64,000 nt of DNA, taken from assembly GCA_034509755.1 (NCBI GenBank), contig CM067545.1:39363062-39427061 (forward strand), in the 5' to 3' direction. A program made the translations under genes and the position numbers. The stretch is from Anisodus tanguticus. Taxonomy: Eukaryota > Streptophyta > Magnoliopsida > Solanales > Solanaceae. Positions 11,264 to 22,890 of the stretch are shown in pieces. The notes beneath the pieces are model-generated. The model saw only the letters and a program-made list of their open reading frames with translations. It did no database searches and had not been told where the DNA came from. The stretch's first letter is position 1; every line of letters starts with the position of its first letter.

Positions 11264-11852
11264 CAGTTAATTATAAAATAAAAGATTAATTAATGTGAAA
11301 ATGTGATAAATAAAAAGAACCTTTAAATAAAATAATAGAATTATAACGTGGCACTGATGTGGCGGCGCGTGAATAACATCATTAATACTAAGATTGACTC
11401 TTTATTTTTAGGAAGGTATTAATTTCACTTCAAACAAGAATAAGGACGTAAAATAATGCTCGTAAAATTAAAGTGGGTAACCAAGTTATGCGGACAAATT
11501 AAAGTGCATTTTATGTATTTTCTCTAATACATATCCCCTCACCTTTCGCACTTATCTCCTTTTTCAGAAGAAAAATTAAACTTTACGGGATTCTATGAAC
11601 CTTAAATGTTTTTGAAGTGATATTACTACACTTTTATTTCACTCCATTTAAACCCTATTTGAATCTCCACTAGGTTCCATGTGTTAATGGTACAGACCCA
11701 CATGTTAGTTGTAAGCAAATTTTATTTTCATTCAAATTTCTCACTCTCTCTATTTTTTTTGGCCTTCTTCTTCCGCTCATATGTACATTGCTCTTTTTCT
11801 CTCTCTTCGGTGGGTTTTTCTTTTCCTATTTTCTTTTTTGTTCATGGGTTTA
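11264..11852. other. AT-rich spacer, nothing recognised
   Basis: No plausible open frame or LTR edge seen. A short GC-rich patch (gtggcggcgcgtg near 11360) stands out but carries no recognised function. Confidence 0.5.
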
Positions 11853-11889
11853 AACCGTAGAAACAGTCTCTTGCAGAAATGTATCCACA
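11853..11889 (+). mobile_element. Fragment of a tRNA-derived SINE
   Basis: The stretch ggtttaaaccgtagaaacagtctcttgcagaaatg resembles the region just after the B box of Solanaceae SINEs, which I know as ...GTGGAAACAGTCTCTTGCAGAAATG. Only about 37 bases survive. It stops exactly where the gypsy D LTR-like sequence starts. Confidence 0.5.
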
Positions 11890-12247
11890 ATTGACTAATT
11901 AGATATTCTTTAATCTCCCGCTAAACTTTAACATTAAACCAATTATCCATACCAATAATTCTTGATCTCATTTCACTTAAATAATACTCAATTTTAACAC
12001 ATTTCATATATTCATTATCATCGTCATGTAATATGACACTAGTCCGTAGCTTCTTTCGGTATACATACAATATTATTTCTAATCCCCGTCATCGCACTTT
12101 TAAGCCTGAATCATTTCGGGACTTCATCCTTTTATATATTAAGCTCTTCATTTGCGTACGTGAATATGACATAAATCCTCCAAGGCTCAGGTCTATTTTC
12201 ATACGTCTAGCTGCTCAAACCATCGTCCGAAAGTACGGGGTGTTACA
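11890..12247 (-). repeat. 3' LTR of gypsy D, truncated
   Basis: It aligns with the outer part of the 5' LTR from tgtatccacaattgacta to cgaaagtacggggtgttaca. Compared with the right copy it carries about 110 extra bases (about 11910-12035) and lacks the remaining 1.4 kb. The sequence just inside it (tcatttcccccttag) is the complement of a polypurine tract. Confidence 0.75.
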
Positions 12248-12934
12248 TCATTTCCCCCTTAGAAACATTCGTCCTCGAATATTGGGGTCACATGTCTAGC
12301 TTTCTCATGATCACACTTGTCCTCATACAAACGCCTTTTACATGCGAACCAACCAATGACTACTACTTCCGTGCCGATATTCGATTCATTTGATTTAAAC
12401 CTAGGTAATTCATTCTAGTCTCACTTAATATCCATGAACGGGGATCCTTCTTGGCTCTCAATGCAAAATTTAGCTATTGTCATTTCATATGCCCTTAATC
12501 CCTAACTTACCCTGAACCAGCCACTCTAGTCACCTCTAGGCTCATCGTCTAGATTGCCAGATGTCTTTGTCCCCGTTGTGATTACACAAAATATTATTAT
12601 AGTTCTTCCATAAGGAGTTAGACAACACATCTAACCTACCTTCAACCAGTTAACTCAGCATAAGGTGAGTCCGGGATTTCTGAACACAAGGTTACAAGGG
12701 TTTGAATCACGTATTAACCGTCCATTGGTGAAATCTCATATTGTATTAGCCTGCTAGAACAATGTTGCCTGTTACTTCTACTCTAGTTTCTTTTTTAGAA
12801 TCTCGGCCCATTGCTACTAGAATATCATTTGTTCCCTTATAACAAATAATAAGTTGGTTGAGGATATTTGTGTTTCATCTCCTCTTCCATCCCCCCTGTC
12901 ATCTCTCCGACATTCTTATTTTTTCATAGAACTT

Positions 12935-14330
12935 TCACGGGGCTACTTCTTTAGTCCTCGACTTGCGAACGTGACGATCTAAGATAGCACTAGAAACCTC
13001 TTCATATGATAAGTCTTCTATAACCTTCACCTCGTCAATTGGCACAATTTGAGAAGGATCCCCAACACACGCTCTTAACATAGAAACATGGAAAACCGGA
13101 TGAACAACCTCTAACTCCAAAGACAAGTCCAATTTGTAAGCCACTTAGCCAATTCGTCGAATTATGAGATATGGCCCAATGTACCTTGGATTGAGCTTTC
13201 CCCTTTTTCCCAAATCTTATTACACCCTTTATAGGAGAAATCTTCTAGAAGACCCAATCATCCACTTGGAACTCTAAGTCCCACCACCACACATCTAAAT
13301 ACGACTTCTGACGACTTTGAGCAGTTAACAACAGTCTTTAGATAAACTTTGCATTCTCTATGGCTTGGTACACCATGTCAGGCCCAAATAATTATGATTC
13401 GCCTACTTCAAACCATCCGATAGGAGATCTACATTTCCGTCCATACAAAGCCTCGTATGGAGTCATTCTAATGCTAGCATAATAACTGTTAATGTATGCA
13501 AATTCAATAAAGGGTAAATGATCATTCCAACTTCCCTTAAAGTCCAATACACAAACTCGTAGCATGACCTCGAGTATTTGAATTGTACGCTCGGCTTGCC
13601 CATCTGTCTGAGGGTGGAAAGCTGTGCTAAGATTAACTTGAGTGCCCAAAACCTTTTTGAAATAATCTCTAGAAATTAGTTGTGTACTACGCACCTCGAT
13701 AAGATATAATAGGCATACCATGAAGGCGAACCATCTCATTAACGAACAAATTTGCGTAGTCCTCGGTTGTGTAGGTAGTTTTGACTGCCAGGAATTGAGC
13801 TGATTTGGTCAGTCTATCAACAATCACCCAAATAGAATCAAACTTATGATAAGATCTAGGTAAACCCGTAATGAAATCCATATTAATCATTTCCCATTTC
13901 CACATCGGGAAACTCAATGTTTTGAGTCATGCCGTCGGGCTTTTGGTGCTCTACTTTTACTTACTGACAATTAAGGCATTGAGATACAAACTCCGCAATG
14001 TTCCTTTTCATGTCGTTCTACCAATAAATACCTTTGAGATCATGATACATCTCAGTAGATCCAGGGTGAATGGAATATCGTGAGCAATGGACCTCCGTCA
14101 TAATCTTGTCTCGTAATCCTGCTATATTGGGAATACCCAAATGGACCTCCTGGGGGTCCCTCCCCCATTATGCTCGAAAGTTGCGATTCCCTTTTGTTAG
14201 ATATCCTCCCCGATCTTCCCTAAAAATGGGATCTTCATTATGACGTTGCTTTTCTTCCAGTATGAGGGATGACCCTACTGTATTCTGAGTCATAGGGCTA
14301 TCACTATCTGAATCCTCCAATCATACTCCC
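12935..14330 (-). pseudogene. Gypsy D integrase, broken into pieces
   Basis: Ty3-type integrase would insert the cDNA. Minus-strand pieces in order are: an N-terminal zinc-finger region (about 14100-13930, shifted frames); MWKWEMINMDFITGLPRSY with the first catalytic Asp and IWVIVDRLTKSAQFL (13917-13687); HPQTDGQAERTIQ carrying the catalytic Glu and YNSYYASIRMTPYEALYGRKCRSP-like text (13739-13392, with minor breaks); then VVHPVFHVSMLRACVGDPS (13144-12935), the usual C-terminal segment. The middle catalytic Asp region is damaged near 13690 (ISYRGA). No chromodomain was seen. Non-functional. Confidence 0.8.
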
Positions 14331-16363
14331 ACTTAACTAACTGATGTGTTCCCTCAGGTCAACTTCTCTCCTTATTCCTTACATTAGTCAAGTCGCTTGT
14401 GGGTGAATGATTCTATTGTCAACTTAGCTTTGTTTATTAATTGGTGTGCTAAAACCTCTTATATTTGTAGTATATCAATCGTGAACACTTTATGGATAAT
14501 GTTATCGAATCTGAAGTGCGCGTATCATCACATTTAACTCTCATTCATGGTCTGAAATAAATCTTTTTTTTGTACTTTCTCACTACTCGTAATTATAAAC
14601 AACTTCATTTCTTTACTTCTTTTGACACTTATTCACCTATTTTCTTACTTATCGTACTCTTCTTAGTTCTAAAATATTATGGTATACATACGTAATCTCA
14701 AACATTGCTCCTGATTCCAATCCTTGGCGTTACTACCCCTTAAAGGATGAGTTGTTAACTTATTCCCAATACGTGGAAGATTCGGAAGAATTTGCATTAC
14801 ATGACGTTGACCTACTATATCCAAACCTGGTCATTATACTTAGATTCGAATTCCTTCACTTGTCTCATGGCTAAGACTTCCTATCAATGGCGCTTTGGAA
14901 AAAGATTTCCTTGATCTTATTAAGTCGTAAACCCATTACTTTATCTATCTCGTAGAACCTTTGGTAAGTTAAAAAATGCTCATAGACGTCTGTATTTTCC
15001 TGATATTTTATCTTCATTATAATGTCCTTATCTCTTGACGTATATCTTTAATGTCTACCTTATATCCATAAGCATCATTGGCCCCTTCTCACCTGTTTAG
15101 GTGCTAATCTCGAGCTTTACTCATTGTTACTTCCGTTTACATACTTTCTGAGAGGTATGACTGCATATGTTGTGGAACCGATGCTTCATATGTTTATATC
15201 CAATTCACGGTGTTACATAATCCCATGACTTGTTAAGATTTCTTATCTTATCATTATTAGATCTCCCATCGACCGAGTGCTCATTCGTCTTACCTTTATA
15301 TTTCCATTTCAAGTTGCCTTGGGGGGGGTCTCTTATCTCAAAGTATTTCTCATACTATCTTCCTGAACATCAGAGGTTCAGACTTTTGGCCGAAGAGTTC
15401 TTATTGTCCCTCCTCTACCATTGGTCATTATGCTGTTCTGGAGTAATCATACCTTTGTGAAACTTGCATAACTATAATCTTATTCACCTTTATCCTTCTT
15501 GTCGTAATCCTTCATTCTATTCGTCATTAAACGAAAAATATTTCTACCTTGATACTTGATCATACCATTCCATTCATACTTATTAATTATTTTCATATTT
15601 CTTACAACCATTCTTGGATTGTTCCATAGTTCTCATCCTCAATTGCCCCCAACAAGCTACTGTTATCCAGAGGTTATTTAGAATTGTAACATGGTGCACT
15701 ATGAAGTTGAAGACCTTACTAGTCCAAAACCTATAGCATATCTAAGACTACTAACATTGATACATGTAATCCTTAATAATACGCGGTCAGGCCCTTTACA
15801 CACGAACGATAGACTTATGTCCCCTTCCACTACCGTGGATAATTCGATCCTTATATATGGCTTGGGCTCACTATTCTGGGTACGTCACTTTACGCGATCT
15901 TCTTAAATTTACTGATGGTCACTCTTCAGATGATTCGATTGTGGCAATCCATTCTCATTAATGGTATCCTTGGACAATTCCCAATCTATTCTAACTGACC
16001 CCTCAAGGGCCTATCTCTATCAGATGCTCTACGATGAAGTCGTGCCTGGGAAAGCAACTTACTCATATCCTCTGACAGATCTGTCTCAATAGAGAGCATA
16101 CTACTCATATTTACACTCAATCCAACCTCAATTTCCCTGCTAATCATAGCCCTATTGGAAAAAGGCATTGTTGTAATCATAAACACGATAGGATTTACAA
16201 AGAGAGTTCGTACATCTAAGCTCTATATCACGATTCTATATCAAGAAGGAAGGTAACCATCATCCTAAATGCCCTATAGCCTCCTATTTATAAGTGTGGT
16301 GCATAACACACCCATAAACAAGACTCTACTAGACACGACTTGTAGACTCTCTAGGACAGATCT
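14331..16363. other. Gypsy D interior without recognisable domains
   Basis: Gag, protease and RT should lie here, but neither strand gives a convincing domain. It holds a run of nine G at about 15309 and only short open frames. It may be a deleted and rearranged interior or another unrecognised insertion. Confidence 0.45.
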
Positions 16364-16375
16364 GCTCTGATACCA
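16364..16375 (-). other. Primer binding site of gypsy D
   Basis: GCTCTGATACCA on the + strand is the exact complement of TGGTATCAGAGC, the initiator-Met tRNA primer site. It lies four bases inside the 5' LTR edge at 16380. Confidence 0.85.
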
Positions 16376-16379
16376 AGTT

Positions 16380-18199
16380 TGTCACGACCCAAACCAGAGG
16401 GTCATGACGGGCACTCGGACCTTACTTGTCGAGTACCACTAATCATATATTTAACATCTAACCATAATTAATCATGGGCCCCGAGGGCCGTCACAAAGTA
16501 CCCTGCTGACACATAGAAATGATAAACTGAAAATGTGCTATGTAAACTCTTTACAAACAGAAGAACCCAACATATGCATATATATATACTAAGGCCGACA
16601 AGGCCATACACGACTACTATACATATGACAACTGTCTACAAGCCTCTAAAGAGTACGTGATATCACAAGGTCGGGACAAGGCCCCCCATACCCCTATGGA
16701 TATCAAAAATATCATACCATGACTAGACTGCAACTCTGGAATAAGTAGAGTGCTCCAATATCAGCTGAACCAGCAACGTACTAGTGCGGACCGTCACTCT
16801 GTCTACCTGAGCCTGTGAGCATGAAATGCAACGTCCCTTGACAAAAATGGATGTCGGTACGACTGATGTACCGAGTATGTTAGGCATGAAGAATATCATA
16901 ATAGAGACTTGAAAGTAACATGAGACAAGAAACAACCAACCAGTGGAGAATGCCTCCGAGCCTTAATAATATGCCTAAGTGTCATACCTGTGCAGAATGC
17001 CTCTGAGGGCCATAATATGCCTAAATGTCATGCATAATGCAGTCATACATATACATATGAATATATAATGCCATCAAACCTCTATGGGCATAATCATCAT
17101 ATATATACCAGCTGCAGGTGGTGGTGCGTATATAACGCCTTTCTTTTTCCCATACCCCATACCCCATACATATATATAATACATACCATATAGTAGTGTA
17201 TAACACATTTGAGGTCAAGGGTAATACATGAATATAATGCATGAATAATACTAAGATACTCTGAGTTTTTCGGAGTGGTGAAATGTCGCTTCACCTCCGA
17301 TTAACATTATGAATACTAACATCTTTTCCATATACCTCTATAAGGAGTTAGAAACATATTTAGACATGCTTTGAACATAGTAATGAATAACATGAACATC
17401 CTTAACTACTAAGAGTAGAATCATTTATGAAACAATATTATGTTTATGTTTCGTTACTTGGAACATGCCAAAAGAAAGAAGAATTTGCCTTAACATACCT
17501 TTGAATCGACTCTTTATGATGATGGTGAAATCAACCTCCTTTACAAATTAATCTTGGGTTGCCCTCTTGCGAACTTTCTATCACGTTACTTCACTACGAA
17601 GTAATCTTTAATTTACTATAATATGGAGAAAATCTACGCTAGAATCATGTAACTGACATGGACATCGTTATTTGAATTTTTGCAACATCAACGTACGACT
17701 TTGCAATTCTTGAAAGAACGTATACTTCGTTCTTAAAAATGGACACCAACATAATGTTGTTAAAATGAACTAATGCATAGTTGCTGAAAATTATGAATCA
17801 TAAGTTGGCCAAATGATAATTCCAAGTGTAACTCTATTCTTAATTCTTGTAACAGGGGCCATGTAATACTCACTGTCTAATTTTCATTCTTAAGATGCCA
17901 CCTACCTAAATATCAAGCCTTAGTCATTTAGTCATTACTCCATACCCTTCCACGTGGATATGGCCCCTTTTAATATGTATCCACAATTGACTAGTTCATA
18001 GCCTCTTTCGGTATACATACAATATTATTTCTAATCCCCGTCATCGCATTTTTAAGCCTGAATCATTTCGGGACTTCATCCTTTTATATATTAAGCTCTT
18101 CATTTGCATACGTGAATATGACATAAATCCTCCAAGGCTCGGGTCTATTTGCATACGTCTAGCTGCTCAAACCATCGTCCGAAAGTACGGGGTGTTACA
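16380..18199 (-). repeat. 5' LTR of gypsy D
   Basis: About 1820 bp bounded by TGTCACGACCC next to the primer site and ...CGGGGTGTTACA at 18199. Its outer 200 bases repeat at 12035-12247. It has an architecture like the solo LTR at 20175-21984 (similar length, CACGACC/CGCCCCGACC-like inner edge, GGTGTTACA outer edge), so the two are probably related gypsy families. Confidence 0.75.
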
Positions 18200-19110
18200 C
18201 ATAGATGAAAAAAGTATACCGGAAAGAGCGATATTTACTAATTTAGGGGTGAATGTCGTGAAACAAATCTATTTTTTTCTCTATATGTGTTATATCACTG
18301 TTACTTTCAAAGGATATAGGTATTTTTCATTGCTTAGACTAAAAGTGTGTTCAAGCTTTTACAAACTTAAAGGGACTTTGGAGCTCAAACATTATATTGA
18401 AGAATAAAGTTAGACCTACTCCTAAAGATAAGGGGTATTTGGCGAAAAACTCTTACCTTATAAATTTTATGGACTTAGCACTTTGTTTTTTGTCACTTTA
18501 AGAATGATTATTTTTCTTTAAGCTTTTTTGTCAGGATTGAATTACCGAGCTGTGATGAGTTTGATGAGATTATTAATGACAGAAGTTTTTAAGAAACTTA
18601 CGGTAATCGCTTAGCTTGCAACTAACCGTCTTTTCAAACTTGACAAAGTTTAGCGGTGGACCTTAAGGGTTTGGGAGAACCAACTTTACTTGGAGCTTAG
18701 TCCAATAGTGTAAGAGAGGTGAAACAGTAAGATAAATGAAAATATACACTTGAATAAACAAATCGCAAAAACATGAAAAACCTATTAGAATTTTGTTTCG
18801 CCAAAAATAGTTATTGTTGATATAAGTGAATGGCTTACAGTTAAGCTAGTGACTCTAGACTTAGGAACTCGATGCCACCAAAATAAGTTGTTTAGTGGTA
18901 TTATAATTTTGTATGATAAACAACTTCTTGTAGTTGCTTCATTAGGAAACTAAAGCCTATGTTAAAGGACGACATAGATGTGTTTGGTAAATCACTAATG
19001 CAGTTATTGGTTGAAATCTAATATTATGTGCTATCTGAATGGAAAAACAGTTGTGCTCTCATCTAATATCATGACATGTGTTGTTGCTACTACTTGATGG
19101 ATTTTACTTA

Positions 19111-19316
19111 ATATCTTCAATGTTGGTGTACAGCATCTGTTAATTGTCATACTTAACAAAATGGAATGTAAAACTCCTTTGACACTTCAAATCTACATTT
19201 CATTCAATTTTTTACTCCATATCTTCAATGTTGGTGCACAACATCTGTTAATTGTCATACTTAATAAAGTTGAACGTAAAACTCCTTTGACAGATCAGAT
19301 TTACATTTCATTTGAC
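19111..19316 (+). repeat. 108-bp tandem duplication
   Basis: A unit starting atatcttcaatgttggtg occurs at 19111-19205 and again at 19219-19316. The offset is 108 bases, with about ten substitutions between the copies. The short shared open frame across it is a by-product of the duplication. Confidence 0.85.
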
Positions 19317-19373
19317 TTGATGAAGCCAAAAGTTTCATTTTCATCTTCTGGGAAATTGTTTATTTATGTGAAT

Positions 19374-19378
19374 CTAAC
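19374..19378. repeat. Target duplication of copia E, left copy
   Basis: CTAAC directly before the left LTR (TGTGACAG). The right counterpart, at 55189-55193, is CTACC, one substitution away. Confidence 0.7.
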
Positions 19379-19484
19379 TGTGACAGAGTCAAGAATAGTT
19401 GGAAGGCTCTGCCAATTGGGAGGATTTTACAATCAATATACATATGATTTCCTTATACAAGAAGGATTTTAATATCCTTTATCA
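19379..19484 (-). repeat. 3' LTR of copia E (106 bp)
   Basis: A very short LTR, TGTGACAGAGTC... to ...CCTTTATCA on the + strand. On its right lies the complement of a purine tract (cgcctcctcaat) and then the end of RNase H. The same sequence recurs at 54198-55188 around a MITE insertion. Confidence 0.8.
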
Positions 19485-19549
19485 CGCCTCCTCAATCTGT
19501 AGGGGCGATGCACATATAGATTTTTGTTAAGAAACAAAAATTGAGTTGT

Positions 19550-20174
19550 CTAAAATGACTTTAAAAATGTCTGGAGCTGAAGCTGAATAGGTATATGACG
19601 AACAACTAGATCACCATGTGATAAACATTCTCTGACAAAGTAATAATCAACCTTGATGTGCTTACTGCGGTCATGGAGAACTGGATTGGCAGCAATATAA
19701 ATAGCAGAGATATTGTCACATAGGAACTTCACAAGTGGGTGAATAGTCACACTCATTTAGAAGATATGAAATCCATAGTGCCTCAGTGACCGTGTAAGTA
19801 ACAACATGATATTCAGTTTTAGTACATAATTTTGAGACAGTTGGTTGCTTCTTAGAATGCCAGGAAATTAGATTTAGATGAAGTCGACAAACCTAGTAGT
19901 GGACTGAGCAGTGTTAGGAAATCCAACCCAATCATCATCTGAATAAGCCACCACCATTGAAAGATCCTTCGTTCGCTTCAACACAAAACAATGATCTGCA
20001 GTTTCCTGTAGATACCTAAAAATACGTTGCATAGCAAGAGAGGTGAGCAATACGAGGGGCATGCATGAGCTGAGAAACAAGATTCACTACATAAGATATA
20101 TTGGGCCTAGTCATAGTCAAGTACCGCAATGCGCCGACCATACTGAGATATTAAGAAGGATCATAAAATAGTTT
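19550..20174 (-). pseudogene. Copia E end of RT and RNase H
   Basis: Minus-strand frames read [16 protein letters not shown] (about 20140-20100), then [15 protein letters not shown] and VAYSDDDWVGFPNTAQST (20020-19900), then CDNISAIYIAANPVLHDRSKHIKVDYYFVRE (19715-19620). These are the RNase H DxxW and CDN motifs of copia elements. Several frameshifts separate them. The upstream part of the RT continues at 21985 beyond the gypsy solo LTR. Confidence 0.8.
20170..20174. repeat. Target duplication of the gypsy solo LTR, left copy
   Basis: AGTTT, matched by AGTTT at 21985-21989 just after the ...GGTGTTACA end. Confidence 0.75.
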
Positions 20175-21984
20175 TTTAACGCCCCGACCATGGCATGGGC
20201 GAAACACGACACTCGGTGCCTGGCTGCATGTGATCGAGCGAATCATATGGTTTGCTGAATCAACATGGGCATCAAAATCATGCAATAATAATGACCTAAA
20301 ACATGTAAAATTGAATACTGAAAATATAGTTTGAAACATAATAGCAGAAATAATCTAAAAACATAATAAGTCTGAGTGACTGACATGGAATGCTAAACTA
20401 GTCTATGAAACCTCTGAGCATGAGTCTGACTATTAAAACTGTCTACCAGGACAAGACGCTGACATACCTTTACTGTAAAGCATGACATGAAAAATAAGTA
20501 AACTAACACCCGAATGAGATGGGGCTCATCAATAGATGAGCGGTAGAAATCCTAACAAACTGATTCGTCATCCTGAAACTCCGTACCTGTACCGTGAAGT
20601 GCAGGCCCCAAGCAAAAATGGACGTAAGTACATTTGAATTGTACTATATGTAAAGCAACTGAATGAATAAGCAGACACATAAATAATTGAAACTGAATCT
20701 GTAATCTTAGCATGAACATGTATAATATCTGACATGAATATAATATAAAACATGATAAATCATTTTAAGTGGGAGAGATTTAGTATAACTGACATAAAAC
20801 CACCACGTTGGAACGTGACGTCTGATCTCTGATCGATAAACTAAGCTATCGCATACCTTTCCGGGGTACGAGACATGAACATGACATGAATGGATTCAAT
20901 AACCCACAATGGGTAACATGAAGGAATCGTCCAAACTGGGCGGAGCGATCCTTATATTACGTTGACCTATATAGTTTCAGGTATTAAACCTTCTCGGTAA
21001 TCTGTTCAACTTCCAAAATATGAACATGATATAAGTGGCTTAACAACCCATTAATTTCATGAACATGACTTATAAACATGATTTGTTAATGTAATTTAAC
21101 ATGAATATAAATACATGGTATAACTTGTATGAAAACATGTATATAATTTCATAGATTGAGTAATAACGGTTCATGACTTGTATTTAAGAACTCATGGAAT
21201 TCAAACATATGTTCATGGATTACAGACAAGTTCATGACAATCATAATGACATATCATGAATACAATCAACGAAAACATGATATAAACATGATATATAATT
21301 GTACATGTATATAGGGTCATCATGAATTAGAGAAAAATCCCGGTCTGAGAAAATTCGTGTTTCATGGATTAAAATCGGTGTGGGGAAGAACAAAAATCTT
21401 CCCACACATGGATAGAAGCTCTACATACCTTATTCGCTCCTAATCTTGTAATAAAAATTTGAACTTCATGAAGAATTTCCAAAAGCTTGAACTTTAATCC
21501 TTTGAGATTGATTTTCTTGAAAATCCTAGGTTAAGAATCAATCATTTCACTTAGAACTTGAGTATACATGGTTCGAATCGTGTGGAAAAACAGGGAAAGA
21601 ACTTACCTTGAGCTATGAGGATGGTGGGAGGATAAGAACTTCATGCTAGGACTTGGGAGAATGAAGAATGAAATAAAAAGACTGAAAATCGCGAATATAT
21701 ATATTGTTCAGTTGTCGGGGTTTTTACGGTGACCTTTACAGTCCGTAAAATAATTTACAATCGCCTTTATGGCCTGTAAAACATATACGACCCATAACAC
21801 CTACCGTAATCCTTTAACATTGACTTGGATTTCTAGAAAAATTCTATGATATTTTTTACGGCCCGTATTTCTGGGCGTAAAAATGAAGAACATTGATTTC
21901 ATCAAACTTCTAATCCTAACATTTTCCACTTGATTTTTAATCCAATCATAAAAAATACTTAGTCCAATGGTACGAGGTGTTACA
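20175..21984 (-). mobile_element. Gypsy solo LTR inside copia E reverse transcriptase
   Basis: A single LTR-like block of 1810 bp with no coding content. It starts tttaacgccccgacc, ends gtacgaggtgttaca, and is flanked by AGTTT on both sides. The E reading frame stops on one side (IDGKL at about 21990) and resumes on the other. The ends match the gypsy pattern seen in element D (GGTGTTACA outer edge). A solo LTR is what remains when the two LTRs of one element recombine. The inner edge lacks a clean TG, probably through mutation. Confidence 0.8.
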
Positions 21985-22890
21985 AGTTTCCCATCTATTA
22001 ATGATAGGATATTGAATTTTGTGAACAAGTCTTGGACATATCTAGTTGAGAAATAAACATAGATTTTGAAGACCGTACAACATGTACCCCTAGAAAATAA
22101 TGAAGGTCACCAAGATCTTTCATTGTAAATTGATGGGAAAGAAGAGAAATAACGTGGTGGAGTAACGAAAAAGAGTTCCTAGTGAAAATAATATCATCCA
22201 CATAAAGAAATAAAATAAGAATATAAGTGGAAGAACGATAAATGAACATCGGAGAATCAGTGTCACTACATGTCGTCCAAAGAAAATAAAAAATTACTAA
22301 ATTTGTGAAACCAGGCTCGAGGATCCTATTTCAATTCATATAAAGATTTATCTAGTTTTCGCACATAATTGGGATAGTCGGGTGAATAAAACCTGGAGGT
22401 TGAGTCATATAAACATCTTCAATAGGATCATCATATAAAGAGCATTTTTAACATCTAACTTCCTAATGACTCAATCATTTGTAATGGCCAGAGACAAAAT
22501 AATACAAAGAGTACTGGGCTTTACTACGAGACTAAAGGTATCATGATAATATAATACAAAAAGTAGTGGGCTTTACTACGATACTAAAGGTATCATGATA
22601 ATCCAGCCATTGCCAAAAATCCCGTACAATCAATCGAATTTTATGACGCTCAACTGAACCATTAAAATGGTATTTTACTCTATAAACTCACTTAAAAGAG
22701 AGTAAATTCATGTAAGGTTGATAAGGTACTAAATGTATGGTCTTATTTTGAACAAGCGCATAAAATTCCTCTGCCATGACAATTTGCCAACATTTAAGTT
22801 TAGTCGCCTTTTCATACGGTGTTGGTTCATAACTTGAATTTGAAGTAGTATGCAAGGACAAAATAACACGAGGCTTAAACACTCAAGATT
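21985..22890 (-). pseudogene. Copia E reverse transcriptase, N-terminal and catalytic part
   Basis: Minus-strand pieces: MAEEFYALVQNKTIHLVP (about 22780-22720), the start of the RT; KLDVKNAL (about 22450); and LILFLYVDDIIFT with the catalytic YVDD (about 22220-22190). HQFTMKDLGDLHYFLGVHV and DMSKTC...LIDGKL follow, to 21990. It contains a 52-bp tandem duplication at 22499-22602 that shifts the frame. It continues at 20174 after the solo LTR. Dead copy. Confidence 0.8.
22499..22602 (-). repeat. 52-bp tandem duplication inside copia E RT
   Basis: The unit starting ataatacaaa and ending tatcatgat occurs twice in direct succession (22499 and 22551) with a few substitutions. It adds 52 bases to a coding region and so breaks the frame. 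Confidence 0.85.

Larger units (their letters stand above)
11890..18199 (-). mobile_element. Gypsy D: decayed Ty3-gypsy element
   Basis: In minus-strand order there is a 1.8-kb 5' LTR (16380-18199), a perfect initiator-Met primer site (16364-16375), a poorly readable 2 kb, an integrase gene (about 14300-12935), a polypurine tract (near 12248-12265) and a truncated 3' LTR (11890-12247). The two LTRs share the end reading TGTAACACCCCGTACTTTC on the minus strand. I found no recognisable gag, protease or RT in the 2 kb where they belong, so the element is internally deleted or very old. No matching target duplication exists because the left LTR is truncated. Confidence 0.8.
18200..19378. other. 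Spacer between gypsy D and copia E
   Basis: AT-rich DNA with only short open frames (18192-18407, 19161-19472), neither matching a family I know. It contains the tandem duplication described separately. It may be genuine host intergenic sequence or an old unidentified element. Confidence 0.45.

Noticed and set aside
12033..12299. 88-codon frame near the gypsy D LTR
   Set aside because: It lies in the LTR and polypurine region. The equivalent part of the other LTR carries no matching conserved protein.
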